Source of the DNA: Symbiodinium natans | Lineage: Eukaryota; Sar; Dinophyceae; Suessiales; Symbiodiniaceae | Reading direction: 5' to 3' | DNA length: 64,000 nt | Assembly: GCA_905221605.1 (NCBI GenBank) | Contig: CAJNDS010002300.1 | Span: 273,441-337,440, forward strand | Part shown: positions 42,537 to 53,393 of the stretch, piece after piece | Numbering within the stretch: the first letter of the stretch is position 1 | Layout: each line of letters starts with the position of its first letter | Position numbers and translations under genes: made by a program | The notes under the pieces: generated by a model | Databases searched by the model: none | Told to the model about the DNA's origin: nothing | Seen by the model: the letters and a program-made list of their open reading frames with translations, nothing else

Positions 42537-42809
42537 AACCCTGAACCCTAAACCCTAACCCCAAACTTCACAGCCCCCTCACGTCTCTCTGCAACAGCTG
42601 CCGACCCTGAACGATGGCCGAGGTCCACATGCAGATCGAGATGTCTGCCCACATCTTTCACAAACCTTAAGCTCGCACATTCCCTAGTTCAGGCAGGAAC
42701 GGTTTGGGACTTCAGACCCCTTAAAACCTCCACCAAGCCATGTCTTCAAAGGCCGCCCTCGCACCCCCGCACCCTCTCGCAACCGTAGGCGTTTCAACGG
42801 GATCTGCAA
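42537..42809. other. short CCCTAAA remnant, no exon recognised
   Basis: CCCTGAACCCTAAACCCTAACC at 42537-42560, then GC-balanced sequence without a clear frame. Confidence 0.5.
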
Positions 42810-42977
42810 CCCAAAGAGCCCAACAACCCTTTAAATTCAGGGAATATTCCTTAAATCATAATAAGGATCCCTTTAGAGAACTTAAGACTTAAGCTATGTT
42901 CCTTAAATCAAAAATAAGGATCCCGTTTTAGAATTTAAGCCCTATTCCTCAATCAAAGGGCCCATTCACCTCTCGGG
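42810..42977. mobile_element. MITE-A copy 11, long and degraded
   Basis: Left end cccaaagagcccaacaaccc; the right end cccattcacctctcgggg is strongly diverged. The core is duplicated, with ccttaaatcataataaggat and again ccttaaatcaaaaataagga. Confidence 0.75.
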
Positions 42978-43072
42978 GAAGCCTCCGAGGCTTGCCTACT
43001 GGCTGGGTTCTGGCCGGCCTACGCCGCTCCCGGATCTGGCAAATTCCGCCAGTGCCTGGACGATGGATCTTT

Positions 43073-43199
43073 GGGGTACTTGAGGAATGATTGTTAAGAT
43101 TTGGGTACGATGTTTCCTAAGAAACAGCAAAGAAATCTTAGGGGTACTTGGGAAATAATTGTTAAGATTTGGGTGCTATCTGTCCTAAGAAACAGCAAA
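43073..43199. repeat. 68-bp tandem duplication
   Basis: ggggtacttg...tcctaagaaacagcaaa occurs at 43073-43131 and 43141-43199 with few differences. Confidence 0.85.
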
Positions 43200-43389
43200 A
43201 ATATACTTGTTGCTCGGGTTCCGAGTTCGGTAGAGGGATGAAGGCAGAGCTTGGGACATTTGAGGGTGCAAGGGTTGAAGGTGCTTGAGTGACTTCTCTG
43301 CGATGGCGGCCATTTTCTGCGACTTGATTCTGTAGCTCCTGTCAAAAATGGTCAACCGGGTGAGTTTCGATAACTTCGATGATTTTCAG

Positions 43390-43530
43390 GTGCGGGGCTG
43401 CAGAGTGCTGTTGCTGCGAGAGGTGTCCGGCCGTTTTGATAGACATGTTGAAGGCAAGTCTACGGTGTTTAAGACGAAGGACCAGGGAGGGTCTGTCTGT
43501 TTAGTGACTTTGAGCACTGGCGGCTTCCAG
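43390..43530 (+). CDS. candidate exon with good splice sites, unknown protein
   Basis: A 141-bp (47-codon) open segment lies between acceptor cttcgatgattttcag and donor cag|gtgaat, both strong and both phase 0. It reads RVLLLREVSGRFDRHVEGKS, then TVFKTKDQGGSVCLVTLSTG. The alternating charged and hydrophobic pattern suggests beta structure. The upstream in-frame ATG at 43348 could make it a longer exon with a short intron read-through. Family not recognised. Confidence 0.5.
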
Positions 43531-43534
43531 GTGA

Positions 43535-44930
43535 ATTGAACACTCAAAGTTTACATTCGAGACAACTCCTGACAATCAGCGCGTGGAAATCCCCACGGCT
43601 TACGCGCAGCTTGTTCCTTTGAACTTGGTTGGTTACTCTGCCAAGGTCCTGGTAGCCGTCACCAACGTTCTGCCTTGCGTTTCAGGCGGCATCATGCCAA
43701 GTCCCTAAATCGGGGCAACCCTGTTCTAGCCTTAAGGGTCCTGTGCCGGCATAGGCTAGAGTCGAGAGCCCTTTCGCCCTATCCGCGGCGCGAAAACCTG
43801 AACCCAGCATGAACAACGGGGAAACTGCATTAACCCCTGAACCCTAAACCCTAAGCTACCCATAAACCACGCGGGCCGGGTGACAATCCCGAACCCTACG
43901 GCCTAACCCTAGACCGTACGCCCACCATGGTGGCTTGAGTGTTTAGAGTTGAGGGTTTTGGGTTGTAGGTTTAGGGTTTCCCATCTTCCCTTGTGGTTCG
44001 TGGAGGGTTCAGGGTCAGAGTTGAGGTTTCGGGTTTCCCCTCCCCACCGGTTCGTGGTGGCTTCTTTGTTTGGGGTTGGGGGTCAGGGTTTTGGTTTAGG
44101 GTTTGCCCTCTCCCTTGGTGGTGTAGGATGAACGGTCTTCTGGGGGGGAGGGGGGAAACCATGGGGGGGGGGGGGGGCTGGGCGAAAACGCGGAGCGCGG
44201 GCGATGTAGGGGCGTGGGGACTCCAAGACGTCCATGCAGTTTCATACGGCTTGACTCTGAGGCCATATTTCTGCGGCCTCCATAGAGGTAAACATGAGGG
44301 ATAGAGAACTTACCCGCCAGGCAAAGGAAAAGAGCAGCATTATTATGGGCTAGTTTCCGAGACTTAGTTCCGTTCGTCAATCCAGGTTTCATTCGCTCAG
44401 TATCTTATGCTTATAGCATTATTCCGTAGAGAATGTAATTACAAGGAATGAACGAATGAAATGAGGAAAAGACGCATGAATGACACGAACGAAGTGGTCT
44501 TTTCCTGCAGCATTTTCCCAATCATTGGTTTGCCCACGGATTCACTTCTCTCTTCATCAGTTCCTTAGGATGAATATTGGGTATCCCGAGCAAGTACTGT
44601 CTTTGAATGTTGCAGATACTCCAGCGGGAGGGTGGGGGGGGGGCCAGCCCCCCCCGTTTGCAAATACTTGGCTTGCATGCCAGGTTTTAGAGACCGTGCT
44701 TGTGTGAGAGATTTTGAGCGGGGTGATTCTTGAAAAGCCTAAAAAACGGGTAGCACGACAAGCAAATACGCGGGAGGCGTGCAGTTTCCGGACTCCAAAT
44801 CCAGTTTCGAGTCCAGGATTTGCGTGCCTCTCTCAGCACCAGCCCATGCCGGAAAGTGCGCGCCTGCCGATGTTTTTTGTACCTAAGCACAAAGAGGCCA
44901 CCAGTGGTTGCGGGCAGCACAAGGCCGCTC
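43535..44930. other. no supported gene; degenerate TTTAGGG tract
   Basis: 43930-44110 carries gggttttgggttgtaggttt-type degenerate units. G-runs lie at 44163-44177 and 44635-44643. Plus 44480-44707 and minus 44920-44687 are open without motif. Confidence 0.4.
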
Positions 44931-44933
44931 CCG

Positions 44934-45137
44934 TTTAGGGTTTAGGGTTTAGGGTTTTCCTCCCCCTGTCTTCCCCCAATTGCTTGGCAAGGCGTGCTGC
45001 GCCGCTCGATATGGGCTGTGCCTGACAGCGTGCAGTGCGATCTGCTCAAGGCTGGTGGTAACTTAAACCCTAAACCCTAAACCCTAAACCCTAAACCCTA
45101 AACCCTGAACCCTAAACCCTAATCCCTAAACCCTGTA
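44934..45137. repeat. TTTAGGG then CCCTAAA arrays
   Basis: G array 44934-44958 and C array 45063-45137 with 100 bp between, the layout expected of one short intron or of intron edges. Confidence 0.85.
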
Positions 45138-45444
45138 AAGCTTCAGGGTGTTCGAGCATTTTGTGCGTCCTGGCTTCGGCGAGTTCTAGGATTCTGAGGG
45201 ATTGTGTGCAGGCTCCCGTGCGCAGCATGTAGAGAATTCCAAAGGGCGGAAACCCCAAACTCTGAAGACTCTAAAAATGTGCAAAAGCCGGGAAGAACTC
45301 GGAACTGGAGCTCTCTAGGGTAGGTACGTGGGACCTTTACGGTCCATGTGAGGTAGATCCTTTGTCGATGTTTTGGCACAGGTCTGCTTCACGTCTTGCA
45401 GTGCTTCAAAAGGGTCCGAAACACCTGATGTCCTCCCCGGCCGT

Positions 45445-45580
45445 TTCTGTTTCAAGTGGTTCAAGTGTCCCAAGTGTTTGAACTCCTCCCTCTCCCCATT
45501 GAAGAACTTGCAACTTGAAACGCTTGAAACAGAAATGTCGGGAGAGGACGTTTCTGTTTCACGTGTTCAAGTGTTTCAGA
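45445..45580. repeat. nested inverted repeat TTTCTGTTTCAAG
   Basis: tttctgtttcaagtggttca (about 45445) pairs with cttgaaacgcttgaaacaga (about 45513); a third, direct copy tttctgtttcacgtgttcaa starts about 45550. A hairpin is possible. Confidence 0.7.
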
Positions 45581-45584
45581 AACT

Positions 45585-47060
45585 TGCAGATATCGCGCTC
45601 CCTTCTCTTAACTGCAATCACGGGGGAGGGTGGGGCGGGGCGGGGGGGAGGTGTGGAAGATTTGAGGAAGTAAGTGCCTTTGAAGCCCTACCATTTTTTT
45701 TCGCAGTTTAATCACACACGCAGGCCCCGCAACCCCAACAAGACATAGTGGAGCGGGGAGAGGGGAGAGCGGGGAGAGGGCAGAGAGGGATTTCGTTTTC
45801 GGAATAAGAACAAAGCTGTTTCATTTCGAAAGGAGGGGGGACTCTCTCGCGTCTTGTCAAAAAGATGAAGAGAAGAGGATGAAGAAAACCACTACCACAA
45901 ACACCACTAGACCCAATCGACAGTGGACGATGTTGCGGCCCCTGGCATCTCAAGGTGGCAACCCTCCACCTGCTCACTGCACTCCTGTTCCCCACTGGGC
46001 GCTTCGTCAAAGCCGCCACTTTGCAGCTTTTTGCGGCGTGGGCCAGAAGCTTCTTATTTCACGGTCTCGTCGAGCAGTGTGTAGGCCTCGGAGAGCGCTT
46101 CATCGAGTGATCGAGCCAAGCAGGCAGTTTCGGTAGGTGTAGGACTTTGGAAACAAAGGGTCCGGGTTCAGGTAGCTCTGGGACTCTGGGAGGATGCATG
46201 CAGCCGCCCAGGCCATGCCTGACACCCCCCGGATTCATACAGCAATGCATCAGTAGAAATCCGCTGGCTTGGTGGGAGTGCGTAGCACTCATCTGTCAGC
46301 AAGTAATCGGTTAGACAGGATCTTCCGCCACACCACGACTCTCTAGCCAGCGTGGCCTTAAGTTCTCCATGTAGATGCCACCTTAGAAGAATGTATGTAC
46401 ATACATGTACAAGGTGACAAGGTTCCTCTGCTATAGATAGAAAGTATCCCAAGCTTCCTTGCCGCATGGGTAGGTGGGTTCAGAGGGGAGGAAAGCTTGA
46501 CTTGAAGAAACAGCTACGTTCTGCCCAAACCGTCGCTGGAGGTGCAAAGGTCTAAGTGGCAGTCCTTGGCACACTTTATGGATCAACATGTGCCCCTGAG
46601 CGGGCTTTTGTGAGCGGCGAAGACCTCTGATTTTGGATGGTGTGTTTGTGTTGAGCGTGATGGATGCGGGGAAGGCAAAGGAAAGGCCCGAAAATTTAAA
46701 GCCCACGAGCCATGATGAGCTGGAGGGTTAGGGGCTCTAGGGGCTCTAGCATTCTGGGAGCTATGCCGGCTGGCCCGAATCATGTTCTGGAAAAGGAAGA
46801 GACCCTATGTGAGATCCCGTATGGTCACAGCTAGGGCTTCGCGCACCATGCCAAAGAAGCGCCACTCTGAGGTTAGCCTCGGTGTCTCATCTGGTCTGGT
46901 GGTTGCAGCTGTCGCCGTCGACACTCTTTTAGAATCGAGGCCTGTGATCTATGGTTGCTTGAGGATTTCGGCTGGAGAGTTCCTTCAAGGGCTGTGGGTG
47001 TTTCGGTCGATGGCCACACGAGCACCAAGAGCTGCTTGTGGCTTCCCCTTCTTCCAGCAG
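45585..47060. other. no decided gene
   Basis: Both strands open in several places. The longest is a 200-residue minus frame (47475-46873) that overlaps the plus candidate exon at 47061. Confidence 0.35.
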
Positions 47061-47213
47061 AAGCCCAGTTGACCCGCGGGTGTTGTCGTACAATGTCCGA
47101 AACATATTCCGCGAAAAGTTTGGCGCGCTGCCATGGAATGGCAGCCGGGAGCCTCCCCAAAAGAAGCTTCCCGGTGTGAGGCACGCGTTTGTCGATGCGT
47201 TCACATGTGCATG
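47061..47213 (+). CDS. candidate coding segment, unknown protein
   Basis: After a cttcttccagcag acceptor the plus frame reads VLSYNVRNIFREKFGALPWN, then PPQKKLPGVRHAFVDAFTCA and a stop. It is coding-like, but the antisense frame is open for 200 residues across the same bases, so the strand is not settled. No family recognised. Confidence 0.35.
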
Positions 47214-47669
47214 AGGCGGGCGTAGAGACATGTAACGAGCTATAGAACCTCAGCTGATCTCGTTGCATGCATCTTCTGAGGTCTGGCAACCCGGGCAAGC
47301 GTACCCATCGAACCTCAATTCGTCTCCCGTGCTCCAGTGGGTTGCACGCGCACCCCAGGGAGGTACAGGAATCGCAGTTGCAGCGCAAGACAGATGTCTT
47401 GCACTGTAAAAGCTGTAGGAGCAGCAACTGCAAGGCCTTAAGCGGCAGAGAAGCCAAGCCCCCGGGGCCCAACACTCCGATCTCAGAGGCCTTCTCAGGC
47501 TTTGAGAGCTATTGAACGACGACCAGCAAGAAACGAATGAAGACAAACATAAACCTTGAACCCTAGGCAGACCCTAAACCTCCACAGAAAAGCCTCCTCA
47601 GCCCCAAGGCCCAAACCCCAAGCAGCAACGACCACAAAACTAGCAGGAAAACAAGGCCGATAACCCGGC

Positions 47670-47868
47670 CTTAAACCCTAAGCCCTAAACCCTATGCCCT
47701 AAACCCTAAACCCTAAACCCTAAACCCTAAACCCTAAACCCTAAACCCTAAACCCTAAACCCTAAGCCCTAAGCCCTAAGCCCTAAGCAAAAAGCCCTAA
47801 GCCCTAAACCCTAAGCCCTAAACCCTAAACCCCAAGCCCTAAACCGTGAATCCTAAACCCTAGACCGC
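47670..47868. repeat. CCCTAAA array with CCCTAAG block
   Basis: About 27 units; a run of CCCTAAG at 47760-47800. Confidence 0.95.
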
Positions 47869-47869
47869 C

Positions 47870-48545
47870 TGGCTCCTTTGGGCACCCGTTTTGTCTATGG
47901 AGGTCCTGGCCGATCCTCGTTGAGGCGTGCTTGCTATACCTGGCCAGTCACCCAGCTTTTTGTACCCTCGTAGACCATGCAGGCCGTATGCTTCAAGACC
48001 TGGTTCATGTGCTGCATTCACTTGCTGGGGTTGTGTTCAGTTTCTATGGCCTAGAGTGACGAGATTGAAGCAATCAAAAGGAACCAACCGCGTTAACAGA
48101 ACAAAGAGGAAGCAGGCAATAGTGCAGACACTTTCAAGGATGTATTGCTTCCCAGGCTTGGAGAAGAAGGGCTGAAGGCCACACAACACTCGCAAGTTTG
48201 AAGAGACCACCCGTGCATGCTTTTTTGGATTAAACTGAGGAGTACTCATTTGGTTGTTTCAGCGCTTGCTTGAACTCGGGGAGTCCAAAGGCGCTCGAGC
48301 CGTACTTTCCCGAAACATCTTCCAGTTGCGAGCCATTGGGAAGTGCCTTGATGCCCACAATTTTTGTAGGCAATGAGCTCACGTCGGGCTGAGCAGTCAG
48401 TGGGCCAAGAACATTATTGTGGGCTGGTGATCCCCCGACGGATGCAGGATCCCAACCTTGACAAGAGGGCCAAGCCTGTGTTCCCTGCCGTCCTTCCCCC
48501 CCGGCGGAAGCCAAAAATCCCACAGATCTCCTGGTTCCTGACAGA
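47870..48545. other. no supported gene
   Basis: A minus frame 48586-48230 reads like a protein in parts (SSLPTKIVGIKALPNGSQLE), but nothing else supports a minus-strand gene here. Confidence 0.35.
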
Positions 48546-48546
48546 T

Positions 48547-48638
48547 GGGCATTTCCCAAAATAGGGGTACCCGTTTTATGCCCCAACTAGAATAGAATCT
48601 TCTTAAAGGGACCCCCAAAAAGGGTGCCCAACTCCCCT
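48547..48638. mobile_element. MITE-C-like palindrome, close to the 15141 copy
   Basis: catttcccaaaataggggta at the left and gggacccccaaaaagggtgc at the right, as in the copy at 15141-15246. Confidence 0.6.
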
Positions 48639-48639
48639 T

Positions 48640-48930
48640 GAACCCTAAACCCGAAACCTGAAACCGGAAACCCTAAACCCTAAACCCCAAACCCAAAACC
48701 CTAAACCCTAAACCCTAAACCCCAAACCCCAAACCCTCCTTCCCTGGGTCACAATGTCTCGACGCCCCCTTGTATTCAAGGTCCTGAGCCTGGCCTCGCT
48801 CTTTGCATGGAGCCCGGAGGGCGGGCCAGGACCCGAGATTCATGGAGGTTTAGGGTTTAGGGTTTAGGGTTTTAGGGTTTAGGGTTTAGGGTTTAGGGTT
48901 TTAGGGGTTTAGGGTTTTAAGGTTTAGGGT
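48640..48930. repeat. CCCTAAA array, exon island, TTTAGGG array
   Basis: C array 48640-48738 and G array 48847-48930 (with TTTTAGGG variants) exactly bracket the candidate first exon at 48754. Confidence 0.9.
48754..48847 (+). CDS. candidate first coding exon with signal-peptide-like start
   Basis: An ATG opens MSRRPLVFKVLSLASLFAWS followed by PEGGPGPEIHG. The start has two arginines, then a hydrophobic stretch, as a secretory or plastid-type leader would. The exon ends in phase 1 at a donor that is the first telomere-like unit (gtttaggg). The array on each side fits the pattern of the window. It might be the 5' end of the gene that continues to the right, but the next candidate exon (49200) does not match in phase, so at least one exon between them is missing or the link is wrong. 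Confidence 0.45.
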
Positions 48931-49096
48931 GTGGCCGAACTTACCTCTGCAAGTCCTCTACACGCTACGCCGTGCCCTGACCCCTCGGACTCCTGTCTTG
49001 GGGCCTTGGGGAAGGCGGCTGTTCTCATGAAGTTTTTGTCTGACCTACCAGCATCGTACAGGCTGGTACAGGTCGGTGGTAACTGAAACCTCAGCT

Positions 49097-49188
49097 CAAA
49101 CCCTAAACCCTAAACCCTAAACCCTAAACCCTAAACCCTAAACGCTAAACCCTAAACCCTAAACCCTAAACCCTAAACCCTAAACCGA
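49097..49188. repeat. CCCTAAA array
   Basis: About 13 units, ending 11 bp before the exon at 49200. Confidence 0.95.
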
Positions 49189-49199
49189 GGCCCCGGCAG

Positions 49200-49275
49200 T
49201 CCCTCCACCAGGCCGTGCAAGCGGCCTTCTCCGTCCAGCAGCAGGACCTTGGATCACTGCGGATCTCCGGGCTTG
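49200..49275 (+). CDS. candidate exon, unknown protein
   Basis: Acceptor gaggccccggcag, then SLHQAVQAAFSVQQQDLGSL and RISGL; donor gtgtgt in phase 1. Glutamine-rich helical composition. A following segment after acceptor ctcacag (49450) is in matching phase and reads VLAVVQTCGAGDVCVACAVG. Family not recognised. Confidence 0.45.
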
Positions 49276-49629
49276 GTGTGTGCAGGTCATGAAAAAACCC
49301 CCAGGTGTGCAGACTGGTAGACCATCCTGAACCTTCCAGAACCTCGGAGGCTCCTTAAGCCCCAAAAACCTTGAAGATCTGAAAGAGTGCAGGTGTTAGA
49401 TGTTGGTTGTCCTTCAAAAAACAACTTTTTCTGGGGACATGCTCACAGTTCTTGCGGTGGTCCAAACGTGTGGTGCTGGGGATGTCTGTGTGGCATGTGC
49501 CGTGGGTCGTCGTGTCCAAAGGCCTTCTGGAAGGAGAGTCTCTAGTGGTTGCTGCCGGCGATTGCCAGGTCTATTGTAATGTGCTCGTGAAGTGCCTGAG
49601 CTGGTAAAGCATCTTATTCTTTTCTTCAG

Positions 49630-49984
49630 GCCTTTCCGACCTTGTTGAGAAATTATCCCTGTGTGCCGAGGAATCCCTCATGAGCATGTCGCCCAGGTAT
49701 TTTCGCATCCTTAGACTTGGGTTGCACCCTTCCAAGTGGAAGACTCTGCAATATACACGTCTCCGGAAGCGCGGCTTCGTCTTCTGCCCGCGGTTCTCGG
49801 CCAGTCTTGGTGTGCCATCCTCAAATTAAAGTACAAGGGAGAACCCAAAGAGCCTTCGGCTCGCAGCCTCGTAGCCACGGGGATGCAGGATGTGGTCTGT
49901 TGGAACGTGCGGCAGCTCTTCAACACCCTGCTGAGTGCCTTGTCGGAAAAATTCGGGGTGAATGCAGTGCTGTGTGTGCCCTGA
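49630..49984 (+). CDS. candidate coding segment, two competing frames
   Basis: After acceptor cttttcttcag the frame reads LSDLVEKLSLCAEESLMSMS, with a possible donor at 49697 or read-through to about 49800. From 49731 another frame reads IYTSPEARLRLLPAVLGQSW, then LFNTLLSALSEKFGVNAVLC, ending at TGA 49984. The second is faintly reminiscent of the first helix of a GAF domain, but I would not assign it. Confidence 0.4.
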
Positions 49985-50165
49985 TGTTGCTAACCCGACC
50001 GAACATCCAATGCTGTTGGGGATTCGTGCGGGTTTCCGAGTCAAATGTTCAAGGTTTGAGGTGCCGCAATGCTCTCTGAACCCTCAACCCCCGAGCAAAT
50101 AAGCATGGCGCAGCCCAGCCTTCAACCCTGCATACACAAGCCCCCCCCCCCCCCACACACACAAG

Positions 50166-50211
50166 CGGGTTTAGGGTTTAGGGTTTAGGGTTTAGGGTTT
50201 AGGGTTTATTT
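50166..50211. repeat. TTTAGGG array
   Basis: Six clean units. Confidence 0.9.
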
Positions 50212-50660
50212 ATGAAGCATAGGATAGCCTGTGTATGGCTGTGCCCCACCAAAAAGAACCTGTTGTTGTGCACGTGAAGTGTTGCGCCTGCCAGTGGAAA
50301 TATGTGAAGATGCGCAGCTGACAGCCTGAAATTGGACCGCACGCTTAGTATCTGGTCACTGTAAGATAAACCACCAGAAATGTGCCGTTTTCGGCATTTC
50401 ACTCTTGTATTGGCTCGCCTGGTTCCCTGATTCGGGTTTAGGTTAGAGACATAGCGCGACTGTGGGCGGGGGTTACCAAGAAAGATGTCCTCCGAAAGCC
50501 GCAACACGCCCCGACCCGTCAAGCATCCGCCTTCGCGTACCAGACGGCTTGAAAACACGCCTTGCCGAATCCCTCATAGCCTGAGCCCCACTCCAAACCT
50601 CCGAACCGAGGTGACGGCGCAGCCGCGGAGCTGCAGTTAAAAGAATAAAGCCCATTAAAG
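50212..50660. other. no exon recognised
   Basis: Minus frames 50558-50199 and 50773-50519 are open but oppose a well-supported plus-strand gene and carry no motif. Confidence 0.4.
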
Positions 50661-50663
50661 CCT

Positions 50664-52485
50664 GTAACTGTGTTGGGTGCTGCGGAGCTCGAGTTTTCCT
50701 TTGAGATGGACTGCGCGGCGCAGGAGTCGAACCAGCCGCTTGCAAGCTCCGCACTCCTGCGCCAGCGCCTCATACGTCAGCTGAATGACGTGGGCTACAA
50801 GGCGCCTGGAACTGCATTAAAAACATCCAAACCATTCTAAACCCTACACTCCGTCCGCAAGGGCTCCGTAGGACTCAGTAGGAATCAGCGAGTGTAGAAA
50901 AATTTTTGCTCGCAGAACTTCGTAGCAGTAGCAACGCGTAGTCGCCTCGCCTGCCAGGCGGAGAAGACCTACAACCTGTCGCGGGAAATGCGGTCGCTCG
51001 GATACATAATTCTATTCCCTAAACCCTGAACCCTAAACCCTAATCCCTAAACCCCAAACCCTAGTCCAGTTATTGCTGGTGTGCTCGACGTGGTGCAACA
51101 TTCGGGTTTAGGGAGGCAGGATTCGACTGGACAATTCTAGGATTTACGCGCTGATGTTGCCGACAGAACCCCTCCCCACTCAGAACCCCCCCAATGGCCC
51201 TCAAAAACCCTAAATCCTAAACCCTAAACCCTAAACTCTAAACCCTAAACCCCAAACCCTAAACCCTAAGCCCAGGAGCTCGCTCTCGGAAGTTGTCTGC
51301 ATCGTCCGGGGCGGCATCGAGCGATGTCTAGCTTCTTGGCACGGCATTTTTGTGCACCAGCGCAGTGACTTTTAGGGTTTGGGGTTTAGGGTTTGGGGTT
51401 TAGGGTTTAGGGTTTAGGGTTTGGGGTTTGGGGTTTGGGGTTTAGGGTTTTTGGCCTTTCTTAGTGAAAGCCGGGCTGCTCCCACCTTGAAAGGGTGCTG
51501 TGCTTCTTCTCAGCACACCGCAGGTGGCACCAAAGTAGTGTCCGTCTTGGTACCTCCTCCGTCTGTGCCTCAACCCGTAGTAGTTCGAGCTCATCTTAAA
51601 AACAAAGCTGGTCTGAATGCTTGTTTACCCAGAAGCCCTGGCCTCTGCCGAGCCTTGAATCCTGAATGCAGAGCTCTTCAGAGTCGTGGTGGGGCAGGCA
51701 GCGCAGGATGCCAAGATCAATGTGGATGTCTCCAACAGCCCGGCGGTGGTGCAGGTGACGGGCCCAAGGGCCCAGAAGGGTGTCAGGGTTCCTGGAGGGG
51801 GCTTCAGGTGTGAGAGGTGTGGGACTTAGGGTGTGTGTGGGTTGCTTCAACTGGGGGGTCTATTAAAAAGGGGCTTGGGGTCAAGGTTTGCCCATGCAAA
51901 GCAAAGCGCTGGAAGCTTGCTGAGTTCATTGATGGTTCTAGGTGCACGCCGTGGTACTGGCCTAGCTTTAGCCCCTAAGTTGCTTTGCTGTCTCAGATGG
52001 AGGATCGGTGCGAAGTTTTGCTGGAAAGGGTGTTTAGGTGCGTGGGCAAAGCTAAAGACACTGAATTCGTGAGCACCTTTCCACTCCATGCCTCAAGCTT
52101 GAGGCCATTCACCCTGATACTCCAAACTTCCACGCTTCTGCTGCCTCTTCAGGACTGGCTGACGCTCAACTTCTCGCGGTCCATCTCCGTGGAAAGCTCC
52201 CTCAACACCCCAGAGGCAGGTTTTGTGGTATTTCGGGGCTGGGCACCTGAAGCTTTTGGAAGTTTGGGGATGTTTTTGCCTAAGCCGTAACCCCTAAACC
52301 CTGAAACTTAAAACCCTAAACCCTAAGCCCTAAACCCTAAACCCTGAAACTTAAAACCCTGAACCCTAAGCCCCCCAATAGAGAGTGGCTCCAGGTGCCC
52401 AACTCTCCGGGCAATGTGGACGTGAAGAAAGCGGCGCGGAAGTACCTGCGGGAGAAGTTCCAGGCCTGGGAACTCTTCGTTTCTT
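50664..52485 (+). CDS. unrecognised multi-exon gene, eight phase-matched exons
   Basis: Exons: 50664-50790 (or to 50801 with a GC donor), 50958-50992, 51276-51364, 51524-51610, 51672-51754, 51997-52029, 52153-52219, 52384-about 52473. Every junction keeps frame (phases 0, 2, 1, 1, 0, 0, 1). The protein runs SALLRQRLIRQLND, AEKTYNLSREM, SSLSEVVCIVRGGIERCLAS, GTKVVSVLVPPPSVPQPVVV, LFRVVVGQAAQDAKINVDVS, MEDRCEVLLER, DWLTLNFSRSISVESSLNTP, VDVKKAARKYLREKFQAWEL. The first part is helical, the middle strand-rich, the end basic and helical. I do not recognise the family; no signal peptide or membrane span is seen. Introns are 61-283 bp or so and several carry telomere-like arrays. It may be continuous with the exons at 54354 and 56453 and with the phosphodiesterase exons at 58.6-61.4 kb. 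Confidence 0.65.
51018..51274. repeat. two CCCTAAA arrays inside one intron
   Basis: Arrays at 51018-51064 and 51206-51274 lie in the intron 50993-51275; the second ends at the acceptor of the exon starting at 51276. Confidence 0.9.
51372..51451. repeat. TTTAGGG / TTTGGGG array at intron start
   Basis: Begins 7 bp after the donor at 51365. Confidence 0.9.
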
Positions 52486-52545
52486 AGGTTTGGGGTTAAG
52501 GGTTTTGGGGGCTTGGGGGGTTTAGGGGGTTTAGGGTTTATGCAA
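52291..52545. repeat. CCCTAAA array, exon, TTTAGGG-like array
   Basis: C array 52291-52370 ends 13 bp before the exon at 52384; degenerate G tract 52486-52545 follows it. Confidence 0.8.
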
Positions 52546-52888
52546 GACGTCTGCGGACCATCCAAGCGAGAAGCACGCCAAGATGCTTAACAGGGCGACA
52601 TACAACGTTAATTCCAAATTTAAGCATAGCGCCGTTTGCGCACTGCTCTTGTCAGCTTTGTAGAACAATTCCAGACCTCGACAGGACTACGCAAAGGAAC
52701 AGGGCAATGCAGTGCCTGTACTGGCGCACATATCATAGCGAGTGATGGCGGGATAATCCGCACCATTAAACACCTTATGAAATAGCTCATGTGGCGGTTG
52801 CCGGATATCCCTCGGCACAATGCACGTTGAAGCCACTGGCACTGTACATGCAAAATGTTGTAGAGTCTGACGTCGCTCGATCTTAATA

Positions 52889-53054
52889 GGGTTTAGGGGT
52901 TAGGGGTTTAGGGGGTTTAGGGGGGTTTAGGGAGGTTTTGGGGGGATTTAGGGGGTTTTGGGTTTAGGTGTTTAGGTGTTTAGGGGTTTAGGGGTTTAGG
53001 GGTTTAGGGGTTTAGGGGTTTAGGGGTTAGGGGTTGAGGGTTTAGGGTTTGGGG
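52889..53054. repeat. TTTAGGGG-type array with expanded units
   Basis: Units grow from 7 to 8-10 bp by extra G (gggggtttag, ggggtttag). Confidence 0.9.
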
Positions 53055-53301
53055 CGGGCGACCGTGCTGGCCCACCATGAATTCCTACGTTGCAAAAGCA
53101 GGACCCCCCCCCCCTCTAAGTTTCCAAGACTGTAGCCGCGAGGGTTTCTGTTTGCCGTTTACAGCCTTTCGCACATCTTGCCACAAAATGTGGCTTTGCA
53201 ATAGTCGGAGTGCGCAGCACACTGAGAAGTCAACCTAGACTGAAGAACTTCGAGAAGCAAAGCCCGCAACAAAAATCCCCTTCTGCCCCTATTCCTGCAT
53301 C

Positions 53302-53393
53302 CTAAACCCTAAACCTTAAAGCCTAAACCCTAAACCCTAAACCCTAAACCCTAAACCCTAAACCCTAAACCCTAAACCCCTAAACCCTACACC
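53302..53393. repeat. CCCTAAA array
   Basis: About 13 units. Confidence 0.9.

Noticed and set aside
46873-47475. 200-residue minus-strand ORF
   Set aside because: Long and partly protein-like, but it opposes a plus segment with splice context in a plus-strand block, and no motif was seen. Not excluded, only not supported.
50700-50760. tRNA gene on the minus strand
   Set aside because: Only a T-arm-like ggttcgactcc with one stem mismatch; no D-arm, anticodon arm or acceptor stem can be drawn.
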